From an uncultured Oscillospiraceae bacterium (GTDB taxonomy: Bacteria > Bacillota > Clostridia > Oscillospirales > Oscillospiraceae), in assembly GCA_947625045.1 (NCBI GenBank), contig CANQMW010000002.1:62001-126000 (forward strand): a stretch of 64,000 nt of DNA, in the 5' to 3' direction. Shown piece after piece: positions 7,515 to 15,854 of the stretch. The first letter of the stretch is position 1. Every line of letters begins with the position of its first letter. A program made the translations under genes and the position numbers. The notes under the pieces were generated by a model. It was not told where the DNA came from. It saw only the letters and a program-made list of their open reading frames with translations, and did no database searches.

Positions 7515-8189
7515 TCATATCGTCGTCAGATACTGATAAAGCGGCACCAGGGTCTCATATACGTCCAGCACCCGGTCCAGAAGCTCCTTCCCCGGCGGGT
7601 CGGGCTCGAAATACTCCGTCATGCCCATCTCCACCGAGCGGGCGTTGTACCAGTCATAGAGCAGGGGCCCCGGGTCTCCCTTGGGCTTTTTGTAGACCTC
7701 CCCGTAGCGGTGCAGCTCCGGGTGTTTGTTCAGGGCCTTCACGATGGGCGTCAGCCGCTGGGGGGCCAGGTCGATGCTTTTCCGCCAGCGCTCCAGGAGC
7801 TCCCCCTTCATGTTCCAGCAGCCCATGCCCGCCTCCCAGCTCTTGGCGTCGATGCCGAACCAGAACTGGGGCAGGGGGGTGTATATCTCCCCGGAGAGCC
7901 CCAGGGAGAACCACATGTGCTCCTTGAAGGGCCCCCGACCGAAGAGCCGCCGGGCGTCCCGCCATATGCGGGAGACATGCAGCGCCGGGGCAAGGCCGGG
8001 ATGACGGTCCTCCATGGCCGCCTTCACGTCCTCCGCCAGGGCGTGGATGGGGATATCCAGGCACCGCTCGAAGTCCTCCCGGTGGGCGTTGAACCAGGGC
8101 CGCTCGTTATTGAAGCTGAGCCCCCACAGAAAGTCGGGCAGGTCCTTGGGGAACCCCTCGAAGGGGGGAATGTTCTTGGGCATGGGCAT
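7515..8189 (-). CDS. DUF2461 domain-containing protein
   Basis: A 224-residue cytoplasmic protein that matches the whole DUF2461/TIGR02453 family. The family opening is visible as FEGFPKDLPDFLWGLSFNNE followed by RPWFNAHREDFE, and the middle has HVSRIWRDARR and PQFWFGIDA. The biochemical role of the family is unknown. It stands alone on the minus strand, separated from the upstream CDF gene by a stem-loop. Confidence 0.9.
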   Translation of the reverse strand: MPMPKNIPPFEGFPKDLPDFLWGLSFNNERPWFNAHREDFERCLDIPIHALAEDVKAAMEDRHPGLAPALHVSRIWRDARRLFGRGPFKEHMWFSLGLSGEIYTPLPQFWFGIDAKSWEAGMGCWNMKGELLERWRKSIDLAPQRLTPIVKALNKHPELHRYGEVYKKPKGDPGPLLYDWYNARSVEMGMTEYFEPDPPGKELLDRVLDVYETLVPLYQYLTTI

Positions 8190-8222
8190 TCACCTCGCCT
8201 CCATAATATAACATAAATATAG

Positions 8223-8257
8223 CACACGCGCCGGCGAAAAAACAACCGGCGCGTGTG
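8223..8257 (-). terminator. Stem-loop downstream of the CDF gene
   Basis: CACACGCGCCGG and CCGGCGCGTGTG form a 12-bp perfect stem with an A-rich loop. No clear T-run follows on the minus strand, so it may be a weak terminator or an RNA end protector. Confidence 0.5.
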
Positions 8258-8266
8258 GGCATATGT

Positions 8267-9445
8267 TCAGTTTCTCGGTGCCATATAGTTGTGGTCTATG
8301 TTCAGCTCTACCTCCGCCTCCGGGTACTGCTCCCGGACGATGGCGGCCAGCCGGCGCCGCAGGGCACCCTCGGGGATGGGCACCTCCGGCGGGGCGAAGC
8401 AGTCGAAGCGGACGAGGGTGCGGCCCGCCTCCTGCGATATCTCCAGGTCATGGACCGTGAGGCGGGTGTCCAGGGAGGCCATGCGGCCAATGAGATAGGT
8501 CTGTAGCCGGTTCTCCGGGCTGTCGTCCTGGGAGATGGGGTCCAGCTGGAAGAGGATATGCAGCCCGTCTTTTTCCAGGAACTCCGCCGCCAGGGCCGCC
8601 AGGGCCCGGTGGAGGGTCATGATGTCGTCCTCTGCCGGGAATTCCACGTGGGCGCTGGCATAGCGCCGCCCGGGGCCGTAGTCGTGCAGCAGCAGGTCAT
8701 GGGTGCCCAGCACCCCGGGGCAGGCCAGGATGCGGGCGCGGATGGACTCGATGACCTCCGGCTCGGGCCGCCGGCCCAGCAGGGGGTCCAGGGTGTCCCG
8801 GACGATGCCGCAGCCGCTCCAGAGGATGAAGAGGGCTACCCCCACGCCCAGGTATCCGTCCAGGTCGAAGCCGGTGATGGCGGAGACGCCCATGCCGAAG
8901 AGCACCACGCTTGTGGCGATGGCGTCGTTGCGGCTGTCCATGGCCGTGGCGGCCAGGGTGCCGGAGGATATGCGCTTTCCCGCGTCGGCGTTGAAGGCCA
9001 TCATCCACAGCTTCACCACGATGGACCCGGCCAGCACCAGGGCCATGGGCCAGGAGAACTGGGGCGTCTCGGGGTGCAAGATGCGCGTCACGCCGCTTTT
9101 CAGAAGCTCCAGCCCTGCCAGCAGCACCAGCACCGACACGGTGAGCCCGGCCAGGTACTCATACCGGCCATGGCCGTAGGGGTGTTCCTCGTCCGCGGGC
9201 CGGGCCGCCAGGCGGAACCCCAGCAGGGCCACTACGTTGGAGGCGGCGTCGGAGATATTGTTCACCGCGTCCGCCACGATGGCCACCGACCCGGCGGCCA
9301 GGCCGGTCAAAAGCTTGAAGAGGAACAGCAGGCCGTTGCAGACGATGGCCAATATGCCCGCCAAGCGGCCGTAGGCCGCCCGGACCTCAGGCCGGTCCGT
9401 CCTGTCATAATCCCGTATGAACTTCGCCGCCAGAAGCCGGAACAT
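8267..9445 (-). CDS. Cation diffusion facilitator (CDF) metal exporter
   Basis: A 392-residue proton-coupled divalent-metal exporter. It has about six membrane segments in residues 25-205 and a long soluble C-terminal part. The metal-site helices read VADAVNNISD and TAMDSRNDAIAT, the N/D-rich pattern commonly seen in manganese-type CDF proteins rather than the HxxxD of zinc exporters. HPYGHGRYEYLAGL between segments 2 and 3 is a family hallmark. The soluble end seems to hold two ferredoxin-like units instead of the usual one, accounting for the extra length. A sigma-A type promoter lies at 9475-9504. Manganese as substrate is an inference. Confidence 0.9.
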   Translation of the reverse strand: MFRLLAAKFIRDYDRTDRPEVRAAYGRLAGILAIVCNGLLFLFKLLTGLAAGSVAIVADAVNNISDAASNVVALLGFRLAARPADEEHPYGHGRYEYLAGLTVSVLVLLAGLELLKSGVTRILHPETPQFSWPMALVLAGSIVVKLWMMAFNADAGKRISSGTLAATAMDSRNDAIATSVVLFGMGVSAITGFDLDGYLGVGVALFILWSGCGIVRDTLDPLLGRRPEPEVIESIRARILACPGVLGTHDLLLHDYGPGRRYASAHVEFPAEDDIMTLHRALAALAAEFLEKDGLHILFQLDPISQDDSPENRLQTYLIGRMASLDTRLTVHDLEISQEAGRTLVRFDCFAPPEVPIPEGALRRRLAAIVREQYPEAEVELNIDHNYMAPRN

Positions 9446-9474
9446 CCCGCCGCCCCCTTTCCTGTCTTTTGGTC

Positions 9475-9504
9475 ATGATATGCCCGGAAAAGTTTCTTTG
9501 TCAA
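9475..9504 (-). promoter_or_regulatory. Promoter for the CDF gene
   Basis: On the minus strand TTGACA (9499-9504), 18-base spacer, TATCAT (9475-9480), about 30 bases upstream of the CDF start. Confidence 0.65.
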
Positions 9505-9541
9505 TCCTAACTGCGCCCGGTGCTCCACCCAGTAGAGACAA

Positions 9542-9567
9542 AGCCGGCCACCCGAGGGTGGCCGGCT
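9542..9567 (-). terminator. Terminator of the sigma/DUF4179 operon
   Basis: AGCCGGCCACCC-GAG-GGTGGCCGGCT; on the minus strand the stem is followed by TTGTCTCT. The 305-base gap 9446-9750 otherwise holds only the CDF promoter and a doubtful 23-codon plus-strand frame at 9595-9666. Confidence 0.65.
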
Positions 9568-9750
9568 CTGCAACAAAGAAGAGAGGAGTGAAAAATGAAA
9601 AATGTCGGTGGTGTCATGCCTGCTGTCCGGTCTTGGGGGCGTCGGCTCGCTCCCTTGACCTTGTGACTGTATGATACCGCAACCCTCCCGGGAAGTGGTG
9701 AATAAACTTGTAATGATTTGTAAACAAATGATGAATGGATCATTAACAGC

Positions 9751-10881
9751 TCATGCGCCCGGCAGCGCCAGCTCATGGCCCTGGAAGGTGACGGCGGTCA
9801 CCTCGCCCAGGTCGATGGGCGCGGCGAACTCGTAGCGGGTCACCCGGGCCTGCTGGTTCTCCTCCCAGCCGCAGCCGGAGGCGACGACCTCCGCCTGGCC
9901 GCTGCCGCCGACCAGCTCAATGTCCAGGTCCCAGCCGATGTCGGGGCCGCTCTCCGGGCCCTCGCCCTCGGCGTACTCGCCCTCGTACACGTAGGTGCAC
10001 ACAGCGCCCATGGGGTTGAGCTTCAGGCTGGTGACCGTCACATCCACGTCCTCATATTCTATCTCAAAGCCGTCGTCGTTGTCGATCATGGTCCCCGGCT
10101 CCAAAGTGCCCCGCTCATAGGGCTCGCCGTTTAGGTACTCATGGGCGAACCGGGCCCTGGCGGTGAAGGGCTCCGTTACCAGCTCCATCGCCCCATCCTC
10201 GCCGGGGGTCACGGTGAATTCAAAGACCCAGGGACCGTCCACATAGGTCTCCTCGCCGTCATATCCGTTCGTCAGGCAGTCCACCGTCAGCGTCAGGGGA
10301 TAGGAAAAGTCGATGTCTTGGTCCAGGTATTGGGAGTTGACGGACGTCTCCATGATTTGAGAGAGCGTCTCGTCTGTCCGGTCGAATTGGCTCATCCCGC
10401 CGCCGGTGAACAGGTCCTCCGGCGCCGCCGGGTCGGTGCTGGTGAGCTGGCCGCGCAGGATGGTGTCCACGACCTTTGTCCCCTCATCCTCGGGCCGGGC
10501 GGTCAGGTTCATGAACACACGCTCCCCGTCGGTCATGGCCGAAGCCAGCGTCACGGTCCAGCCGCCGGCGGTGACGGATTGGCCCACGTCCGCGGCGGCC
10601 CGGTCGATGTACTCGATCTGCCCCTCGGTGAGCTCTGTCTGGCTCGCGGAGGCGAACCAGCGCTTGAACCATTCCGCCCCGTCCAGGGCGGCGTAGGCCG
10701 TCGCCCCCAGGGCCAGCACCAGCGCGGCGGCCAGAGCCAATGTGACGACGCGTTTCGTGTATTTATTCGTTCTCATATCCTGCTCCTTTCTCATGGACGC
10801 CTTCACCCGCCCCAGCAGGGCCGGGTCCGGCGCGCCCGGGTCCAGGGCCCGGCGGAGCAGCGCTTCGGTATCAGTTTTCAT
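9751..10881 (-). CDS. DUF4179 domain protein, probable anti-sigma factor
   Basis: A 376-residue protein with a short cytoplasmic N-terminus, one membrane helix (VVTLALAAALVLALGATAYA, about residues 45-64) and a large extracellular beta-rich region. This is the DUF4179 layout found beside ECF sigma factors in Clostridia and Bacilli. Its start overlaps the end of the sigma gene by 11 bases, so the two are translationally coupled. The cytoplasmic 40 residues would be the part that holds the sigma factor. The external signal is unknown. A hairpin at 9542-9567 probably ends the operon. Confidence 0.82.
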   Translation of the reverse strand: MKTDTEALLRRALDPGAPDPALLGRVKASMRKEQDMRTNKYTKRVVTLALAAALVLALGATAYAALDGAEWFKRWFASASQTELTEGQIEYIDRAAADVGQSVTAGGWTVTLASAMTDGERVFMNLTARPEDEGTKVVDTILRGQLTSTDPAAPEDLFTGGGMSQFDRTDETLSQIMETSVNSQYLDQDIDFSYPLTLTVDCLTNGYDGEETYVDGPWVFEFTVTPGEDGAMELVTEPFTARARFAHEYLNGEPYERGTLEPGTMIDNDDGFEIEYEDVDVTVTSLKLNPMGAVCTYVYEGEYAEGEGPESGPDIGWDLDIELVGGSGQAEVVASGCGWEENQQARVTRYEFAAPIDLGEVTAVTFQGHELALPGA

Positions 10882-11386
10882 CCTCGGCCAGTCCTTTCTC
10901 CACCAGCGCCCGGGCCGTATGGAGGCGGCGCTTTACCGTCCCAACAGGCAGGCCCAGCGTCCGGGCGATATCGTTTACCTTCATCTCCATGCCGTAGTAC
11001 AGCGCCAGGGGCAGCCGGTACTTCTCCGGCAGGGCCGCCGCGGCGGCCCGCACCCGTTCCAGCTCCTCCCGGGCCAGGGCTTCCGCCTCCGGCTCGGGCC
11101 CTCCGGCCGCGTCCCGGTCCTCCAGGGGGCCGGTGGGGGCGATGCGGGCCCGGCGGGCGTGCTTTCGCTTCCCGCTCCGCCAGAGGCCGAGGGCGGTGGA
11201 GAAGAGAAAGTTCTTCGGGTCCGCCGCCAGCTTTCCCGGCCGTTCCAGGGCCTTCAAAAAGGTGTCCTGGAAGAGGTCCTCGGCATCCTCCCGGTCAAAG
11301 GCCAGGCTCCGGCAGAAGCGGTACAGCATGGGGCCGTAGGCATCCGCCAGAGCGTCCGTATCCACTTTCGCGCGCAAGCTGTCCAC
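10871..11386 (-). CDS. ECF-type RNA polymerase sigma factor
   Basis: A 171-residue sigma-70 family protein with region 2 (YRFCRSLAFDREDAEDLFQD) and region 4 (LPEKYRLPLALYYGMEMKVN, then IARTLGLPVGTVKRRLHTAR), linked by a charged, Arg/Ala-rich stretch. The start is GTG at 11386, eight or so bases after GGGAGGAGGG; the frame is open further upstream but those codons do not look like protein. It overlaps the downstream DUF4179 gene, its probable anti-sigma. The target promoters are not visible; no duplicate motif was noticed upstream. Confidence 0.88.
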   Translation of the reverse strand: MDSLRAKVDTDALADAYGPMLYRFCRSLAFDREDAEDLFQDTFLKALERPGKLAADPKNFLFSTALGLWRSGKRKHARRARIAPTGPLEDRDAAGGPEPEAEALAREELERVRAAAAALPEKYRLPLALYYGMEMKVNDIARTLGLPVGTVKRRLHTARALVEKGLAEDEN

Positions 11387-11449
11387 GGACGCCCTCCTCC
11401 CGGTGTGTATGCCTGTATATCGCCGCGAAAACGACAAAGGTTCGCTCAG

Positions 11450-11478
11450 TTGACGATTTTTTTGTTCTATGCTATAAT
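11450..11478 (+). promoter_or_regulatory. Promoter for the CNNM/CorC pair
   Basis: TTGACG (11450-11455), 17-base spacer, TATAAT (11473-11478). Confidence 0.8.
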
Positions 11479-11522
11479 AACCAACCGATTTAACTTTGGA
11501 AAGCATGAGGTGGTTTTTCCCG

Positions 11523-12809
11523 ATGGATGATGGCAGTTGGCTGTCTATCCTGTTTCTCATCGCGCTTCTGGGCATGGCCATGTACTTCGCCTTCGCGGAG
11601 ACGGCCTTCGCCTCCGTGTCCAAAAACCGCATCCGCGTCCGCCAGGAGAAGGGGGACGCCCGGGCCAAAAAGGCCATGTGGGTGCTGGACAATTTTGACC
11701 GCGCTATCACCACGATCCTGATCGGCACCAATATCGCCCACCTGACGGCGGCGGCGGTGATGACGGTGCTTGTGACCCATCATTTCGGCATGGGCGCCGT
11801 GGCCTGGGGGACCCTGGTCACGACGTTGATATTGTTCCTCTTCGGGGAGATGCTCCCCAAAACGATAGCGAAAAAATACAGCGAGCGGTTCTGCCTGGGC
11901 ACCGCCGGTTCGCTGTGCTTTTTTATGCACTTTTTCGCCCCGCTGGCGGCGCTGCTCACGGCCATCGGCCAGGGGTTGGCCAAGCTCTCCAAGGGGGAGG
12001 GCGAGGTGTCCGTGACGGAGGACGAGCTCTACGACCTCATCGAGGACATGACCGACGCGGGGAGCCTGGACGAGGACCAGGGGGACCTGGTCCAGTCGGC
12101 GCTGGAATTCGGGGATATCACTGTGGAGCACGTGCTCACCGCCCGGGTGGACATGGCGGCCATCGACGTGGCCTGGCCCGCGGAGAAGGTCATCCAGTTC
12201 ATCCGCTCCCAGCGCCACACCCGCCTGCCCGTCTATGAGGGGCAGGTGGATGACATCATCGGCATATTGCAGATACGAAAGTACATCCGGGCCTGGCTGA
12301 GCCAGGGAGACGGGGTGGACATCCGCAGCCTTCTGGACGTTGCCTACTTCGTGCCCTCCACAACCAAGGTGGACGACCTTCTGCCGGAGCTGAGCCGCAA
12401 CCGCTCCAACATGGCCGTGGTCACGGACCCCTGGGGCGGGACCCTGGGCGTGGTGACCGTGGAGGACATCCTGGAGGAATTGGTGGGCGAGATCTGGGAC
12501 GAGGAGGACGAGGTGGAGGAGCTGTTCCAGCCCATCGGCGGCGGCCGGTACGAGGCCGACGGCCGGCTGGACGTGGACGAGCTATTTGACCGCATGGACT
12601 GGGAGGACCCGGACCATGACGAGGCGCTTATCCACAAGCCCCTGGCCGAGTGGACGTTGGAACACTTCGAGCTCATGCCCCAGCAGCGGGACAGATTCAC
12701 CTACCACGACCTGGAATTCACCGTCTCTGACGTGCGCCAACACCGCATCCGCAAGCTCACCGTGTGCCGCCTGCCCCAGGCGGCGGAGGAAGGGGGCGAG
12801 GCGCAATGA
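11523..12809 (+). CDS. CNNM/CorC-family membrane protein (hemolysin family), copy 1
   Basis: A 428-residue protein of the CNNM/CorC (HlyC) family, linked to magnesium or cobalt efflux and homeostasis. It has the N-terminal DUF21 transmembrane domain (about residues 1-180, with AFAETAFASVSKNRIR and FGEMLPKTIAKKYS). A CBS pair follows (about 190-330, with TRLPVYEGQVDDIIGILQIR), then a C-terminal CorC_HlyC domain. I placed the start at the ATG at 11523 behind GAGGTGG; an upstream TTG at 11496 is in frame but less likely. It overlaps a paralog by four bases (ATGA), so the two form a coupled pair and may act as a heterodimer. Confidence 0.9.
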   Translation: MDDGSWLSILFLIALLGMAMYFAFAETAFASVSKNRIRVRQEKGDARAKKAMWVLDNFDRAITTILIGTNIAHLTAAAVMTVLVTHHFGMGAVAWGTLVTTLILFLFGEMLPKTIAKKYSERFCLGTAGSLCFFMHFFAPLAALLTAIGQGLAKLSKGEGEVSVTEDELYDLIEDMTDAGSLDEDQGDLVQSALEFGDITVEHVLTARVDMAAIDVAWPAEKVIQFIRSQRHTRLPVYEGQVDDIIGILQIRKYIRAWLSQGDGVDIRSLLDVAYFVPSTTKVDDLLPELSRNRSNMAVVTDPWGGTLGVVTVEDILEELVGEIWDEEDEVEELFQPIGGGRYEADGRLDVDELFDRMDWEDPDHDEALIHKPLAEWTLEHFELMPQQRDRFTYHDLEFTVSDVRQHRIRKLTVCRLPQAAEEGGEAQ

Positions 12810-14083
12810 CGGCGTATGTTCTGGCCCTTGTGGTGTGTCTGGCCCTGTCCGGGTTCTTCTCCGCGGCGGAGATGGCCCTGTCCGCCGCCAACCGGCTCCG
12901 GCTGGAGGGCGCGGCGGAAAACGGGAACAAGTCCGCCAAGACCGCCCTGGCCCTGCTGGACGACTTCGACAAGGCCCTGGGCGCCATCCTCATCGGCAAC
13001 AACCTGGTGAACGTGGCGGCCAGCTCTTTGAGCTCTGTCATTGCCATCGGCGTCGCCATGCGCACCGGCGTGACGGACGGCCTGGCCTCCACGGTGGCTA
13101 CGGTGATCGTCACCGTGCTGGTCATCATCTTCGGCGAGACCGTGCCCAAGATATTCGCCCGGAAGAACGCCACCCGCCTGACCCTGGCGGTGGCCGGGCC
13201 CCTGCGGGCGCTGGCTGTTATATTGTCGCCTCTGGTGTGGTGTGCCGTGGGCCTTACACGGCTCATCGGCGGCGCTTTGAAGGGGGAGAGCCCCGAGGAC
13301 GCCCAGGAGGCGGCGGTGGAGGAGCTGCAGTCCATCATCGAGACCGCCCAGGACGAGGCCGTGCTGGACGACGACCGGGGCGAGCTTCTGCAGGCCGCCC
13401 TGGACTTCGGCGACGTGTCCGCCAGCCAGGCCATGACCGCCCGGGTGGACATGATGGCCTTGGATATCGACGACGGCATGGAGAAAATATTGGAAGAGGT
13501 CAGCGACTGCCCCCACTCCCGGCTGCCCGTCTATGAGGGCGACACGGACAACATCATCGGCGTGCTGCACCTCAATACGCTGTACCGGGCCCTGCTGGAT
13601 GGCCCCGATGTGGACATCCGGGCCATCCTCACCGAGCCCTGCTGGGTCTACAAGACCGTGAAACTGCCCGCGGTGCTGGAAATGCTGCGGGAGAAGCAGA
13701 CCCATCTCGCCATCGTCACGGACGAGTACGGCGGCACCGCCGGCGTCATCTCCATGGAGGACGTGCTGGAGTACCTGGTGGGGGATATCTGGGACGAGAC
13801 CGACGAGGTGGAGGAGGAAGTGGTCCAGACCTCCGAGGACAGCTGGGAGCTGGACGGCGACCTGCCCATCGGGGACTTTTTGGAGCTGGTGGACCTGGAC
13901 GGCGAGGGGTTCGACTTTGAGAGCGAGACCGTGGGCGGCTGGGTCATGGAGCTCATGGAGGGCTACGCCTCCGCCGGCAGCGCCGTGACCTATGAGGACC
14001 TGAATATCATGGTCCTGGAGGCCGACGACAAGCGGGTGGAAAAGGTCCGGGTCACCCGGAGCAAGCCCGCGGGGAAGGAATAA
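12806..14083 (+). CDS. CNNM/CorC-family membrane protein, copy 2
   Basis: A 425-residue paralog of the preceding gene with the same three parts: DUF21 membrane domain (SGFFSAAEMALSAANRLRLE, FGETVPKIFARKNA), CBS pair (SRLPVYEGDTDNIIGVLHLN, then a second CBS including DEYGGTAGVISMEDVLEYLV) and C-terminal CorC_HlyC domain. The start ATG at 12806 shares bases with the stop of copy 1. Both copies are acidic between CBS and the C-terminal domain. Function in divalent-cation homeostasis is inferred from family. Confidence 0.9.
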   Translation: MTAYVLALVVCLALSGFFSAAEMALSAANRLRLEGAAENGNKSAKTALALLDDFDKALGAILIGNNLVNVAASSLSSVIAIGVAMRTGVTDGLASTVATVIVTVLVIIFGETVPKIFARKNATRLTLAVAGPLRALAVILSPLVWCAVGLTRLIGGALKGESPEDAQEAAVEELQSIIETAQDEAVLDDDRGELLQAALDFGDVSASQAMTARVDMMALDIDDGMEKILEEVSDCPHSRLPVYEGDTDNIIGVLHLNTLYRALLDGPDVDIRAILTEPCWVYKTVKLPAVLEMLREKQTHLAIVTDEYGGTAGVISMEDVLEYLVGDIWDETDEVEEEVVQTSEDSWELDGDLPIGDFLELVDLDGEGFDFESETVGGWVMELMEGYASAGSAVTYEDLNIMVLEADDKRVEKVRVTRSKPAGKE

Positions 14084-14089
14084 AAGGAC

Positions 14090-14467
14090 ATGATGGAAGA
14101 GGTCATCCGCCGGTACTTCCGCGCGTGGCTGGATAAGGACATCGAGGCCGTCAGAGACACGTTTTCCGATGACGCGGTATACAGTGAGTGCTACGGCCCG
14201 GAATACCGGGGCCTGGCTCAGATCCTGCAATGGTTCGGGGATTGGAACCAGCGGGGCCGGGTCCTGGAGTGGTCGGTGAAACGGGTGCTGGAGAAAGACC
14301 GCACCGCCGTGGCGGAATGGTATTTCAGGTGCGAATACGACGGCGTGACCGATGGGTTCGACGGGGTCACGATCGCCGATTTTGACGAAAACGGAAAGAT
14401 CGCGAAGCTGTGCGAGTTCCAGTCCAAAGCGGAGCACTGCTGTCCGTATGGGAGTGTGGACCAATGA
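14090..14467 (+). CDS. SnoaL-like / NTF2-fold protein
   Basis: A 125-residue protein that fits the small alpha+beta barrel SnoaL-like fold: an opening helix (VIRRYFRAWLDKDIEAVRDT), then FSDDAVYSECYGP, a WF-rich middle and a final beta sheet ending FDENGKIAKLCEFQSKAEH. Such proteins bind small molecules or act as isomerases; no specific reaction can be assigned. It starts six bases after the second CNNM gene and overlaps the RhuM gene by four bases. Confidence 0.8.
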   Translation: MMEEVIRRYFRAWLDKDIEAVRDTFSDDAVYSECYGPEYRGLAQILQWFGDWNQRGRVLEWSVKRVLEKDRTAVAEWYFRCEYDGVTDGFDGVTIADFDENGKIAKLCEFQSKAEHCCPYGSVDQ

Positions 14468-15432
14468 ACAGTGAGCATTTGATTATCTTTAAGACCGACG
14501 ACGGCGCCGTATCTCTGGATGTCCGCATGGACGAGGATACGGTCTGGCTCACGCTGGACCAGATGGCAGCACTGTTTGACAAGGCCCGCTCTACTATTAA
14601 TGAACACGTTTTAAACATCTACGCTGAGGGAGAACTCACAGAAGCAGAATCAAAAAGAAAAATCGGGAATACCGATTTTTCTACCAAGCCGACGAATTAC
14701 TATAATCTAGACGTGATCATCTCTGTCGGATACCGGGTCAAGTCCCTGCGGGGCACCCAGTTCCGCCAGTGGGCCACGAAGCGGTTGAATGAATATATCC
14801 GCAAGGGCTTCACGCTGGATGATGAGCGGTTGAAAAACGGCGGCGGACGATACTTCCGGGAGCTGCTCCAGCGTGTCCGGGACATTCGTTCCAGCGAGCG
14901 GAATCTTTACCAACAGGTCACGGACATTTACGCGACGGCTATCGATTATGATCCCTGCGCTGAACTGACACGGGAATTTTTTGCCACGGTGCAGAACAAG
15001 ATGCACTACGCTGCCAATCAGCACACCGCGGCGGAGATCATCTTCCAGCGTTCGGACAGCGAAAAGCCCCTGGTTGGCATGACCAACTTCAAGGGCCGCT
15101 ATGTCACCAAGGGCGATGTCCGTATTGCTAAAAATTATTTGACAGAAAAAGAATTACAGGTGCTCAATCTGCTCGTCTCGCAGTTTCTGGACTACGCCGA
15201 GCTGCAGGCGTTGGAAGAGCACGCCATGACCATGCAGGACTGGGCGGATGAGCTGGACCGGCAGCTGCTGGGCAACCGCCGTCCTCTTTTGGAGGGCAAG
15301 GGTAGCATCTCTCATCAGGAGGCAGTTCAAAAAGCGGAGCGGGAATTTGAGCTGTATCGGGCACGGGAGATGAAGCAGCTGGAAAGCGATTTTGACCGGG
15401 CCGTCAAGGAACTGTCCAATAAAAAGCAATAA
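14464..15432 (+). CDS. RhuM-family protein (virulence RhuM)
   Basis: A 322-residue protein of the RhuM family. Conserved blocks are TVWLTLDQMAALFDKARSTI, DVIISVGYRVKSLRGTQFRQ followed by WATKRLNEYIRKGF, and LTREFFATVQNKMHYAANQH followed by TAAEII. The family is named from a Salmonella pathogenicity-island gene and is common in mobile and defence-type regions; its activity is unknown, though the N-terminus resembles phage antirepressor (KilA/Bro-like) DNA-binding parts. The ATG at 14464 overlaps the stop of the SnoaL-like gene, hence the shorter start chosen. Codon use around 14570-14720 is AT-richer than the neighbours, fitting acquisition by transfer. Confidence 0.88.
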   Translation: MNSEHLIIFKTDDGAVSLDVRMDEDTVWLTLDQMAALFDKARSTINEHVLNIYAEGELTEAESKRKIGNTDFSTKPTNYYNLDVIISVGYRVKSLRGTQFRQWATKRLNEYIRKGFTLDDERLKNGGGRYFRELLQRVRDIRSSERNLYQQVTDIYATAIDYDPCAELTREFFATVQNKMHYAANQHTAAEIIFQRSDSEKPLVGMTNFKGRYVTKGDVRIAKNYLTEKELQVLNLLVSQFLDYAELQALEEHAMTMQDWADELDRQLLGNRRPLLEGKGSISHQEAVQKAEREFELYRAREMKQLESDFDRAVKELSNKKQ

Positions 15433-15450
15433 TGCCCTCACAACAAGGAA

Positions 15451-15485
15451 AGAGCCCGGAGCGATGCTCCGGGCTCTCGTATTTA
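15451..15485. terminator. Terminator between RhuM and rpmB
   Basis: AGAGCCCGGAGC-GAT-GCTCCGGGCTCT followed by CGTATTT. It lies between convergent genes and may serve both. Confidence 0.8.
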
Positions 15486-15492
15486 CGGAAAA

Positions 15493-15681
15493 TCAAACGG
15501 CGCGCTGGACCTTGCCGCTGCGCAGGCAGCGGGTGCAGACATACACATGCTGGGGCTTTCCGTCCACGACCGCCTTCACGCGCTTTACGTTGGGCTTCCA
15601 CATGCGGTTGGAACGCCGGTGGGAGTGGCTGACCTTGATGCCGAAAGTCACGCCTTTTCCGCAAACCTCACATTTTGCCAT
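15493..15681 (-). CDS. rpmB: 50S ribosomal protein L28
   Basis: A 62-residue ribosomal protein of the large subunit. It starts MAKCEVCGKGVTFG and has the usual HSHRRSNRMWKPNVK block and a second cysteine pair YVCTRC, so it is the zinc-binding (C+) form of L28. It is transcribed alone, on the minus strand, from a promoter at 15723-15751. Confidence 0.97.
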   Translation of the reverse strand: MAKCEVCGKGVTFGIKVSHSHRRSNRMWKPNVKRVKAVVDGKPQHVYVCTRCLRSGKVQRAV

Positions 15682-15722
15682 CGTAATCAGCTCCTTCCTG
15701 CTGTCCGGCGGACAGCCTCAAT

Positions 15723-15751
15723 ATAATAACAGAGCCTAAGACAAAATGCAA
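15723..15751 (-). promoter_or_regulatory. Promoter for rpmB
   Basis: On the minus strand TTGCAT (15746-15751), 17-base spacer, TATTAT (15723-15728). On the plus strand, TATAAT at 15829-15834 probably serves hprK, though no good -35 element accompanies it. Confidence 0.6.
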
Positions 15752-15854
15752 GCATTTTTTTCGCGGGAGGGAAAAACTTGAAAAAATCCGGCGGGAACGA
15801 TTGCGCCGGTGGGTGTTCTGTATTAAAATATAATAGACATAAACTGCAAAGGAT

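Noticed and set aside
9595-9666. Possible 23-codon plus-strand ORF behind GAGAGGAGTG
   Set aside because: Good ribosome site but no promoter on that strand, no conserved pattern and a basic, unremarkable product. Left unannotated.
12701-14464. A 587-codon minus-strand frame over the second CNNM gene
   Set aside because: Antisense to a clear CNNM/CorC protein; composition is that of a shadow frame.
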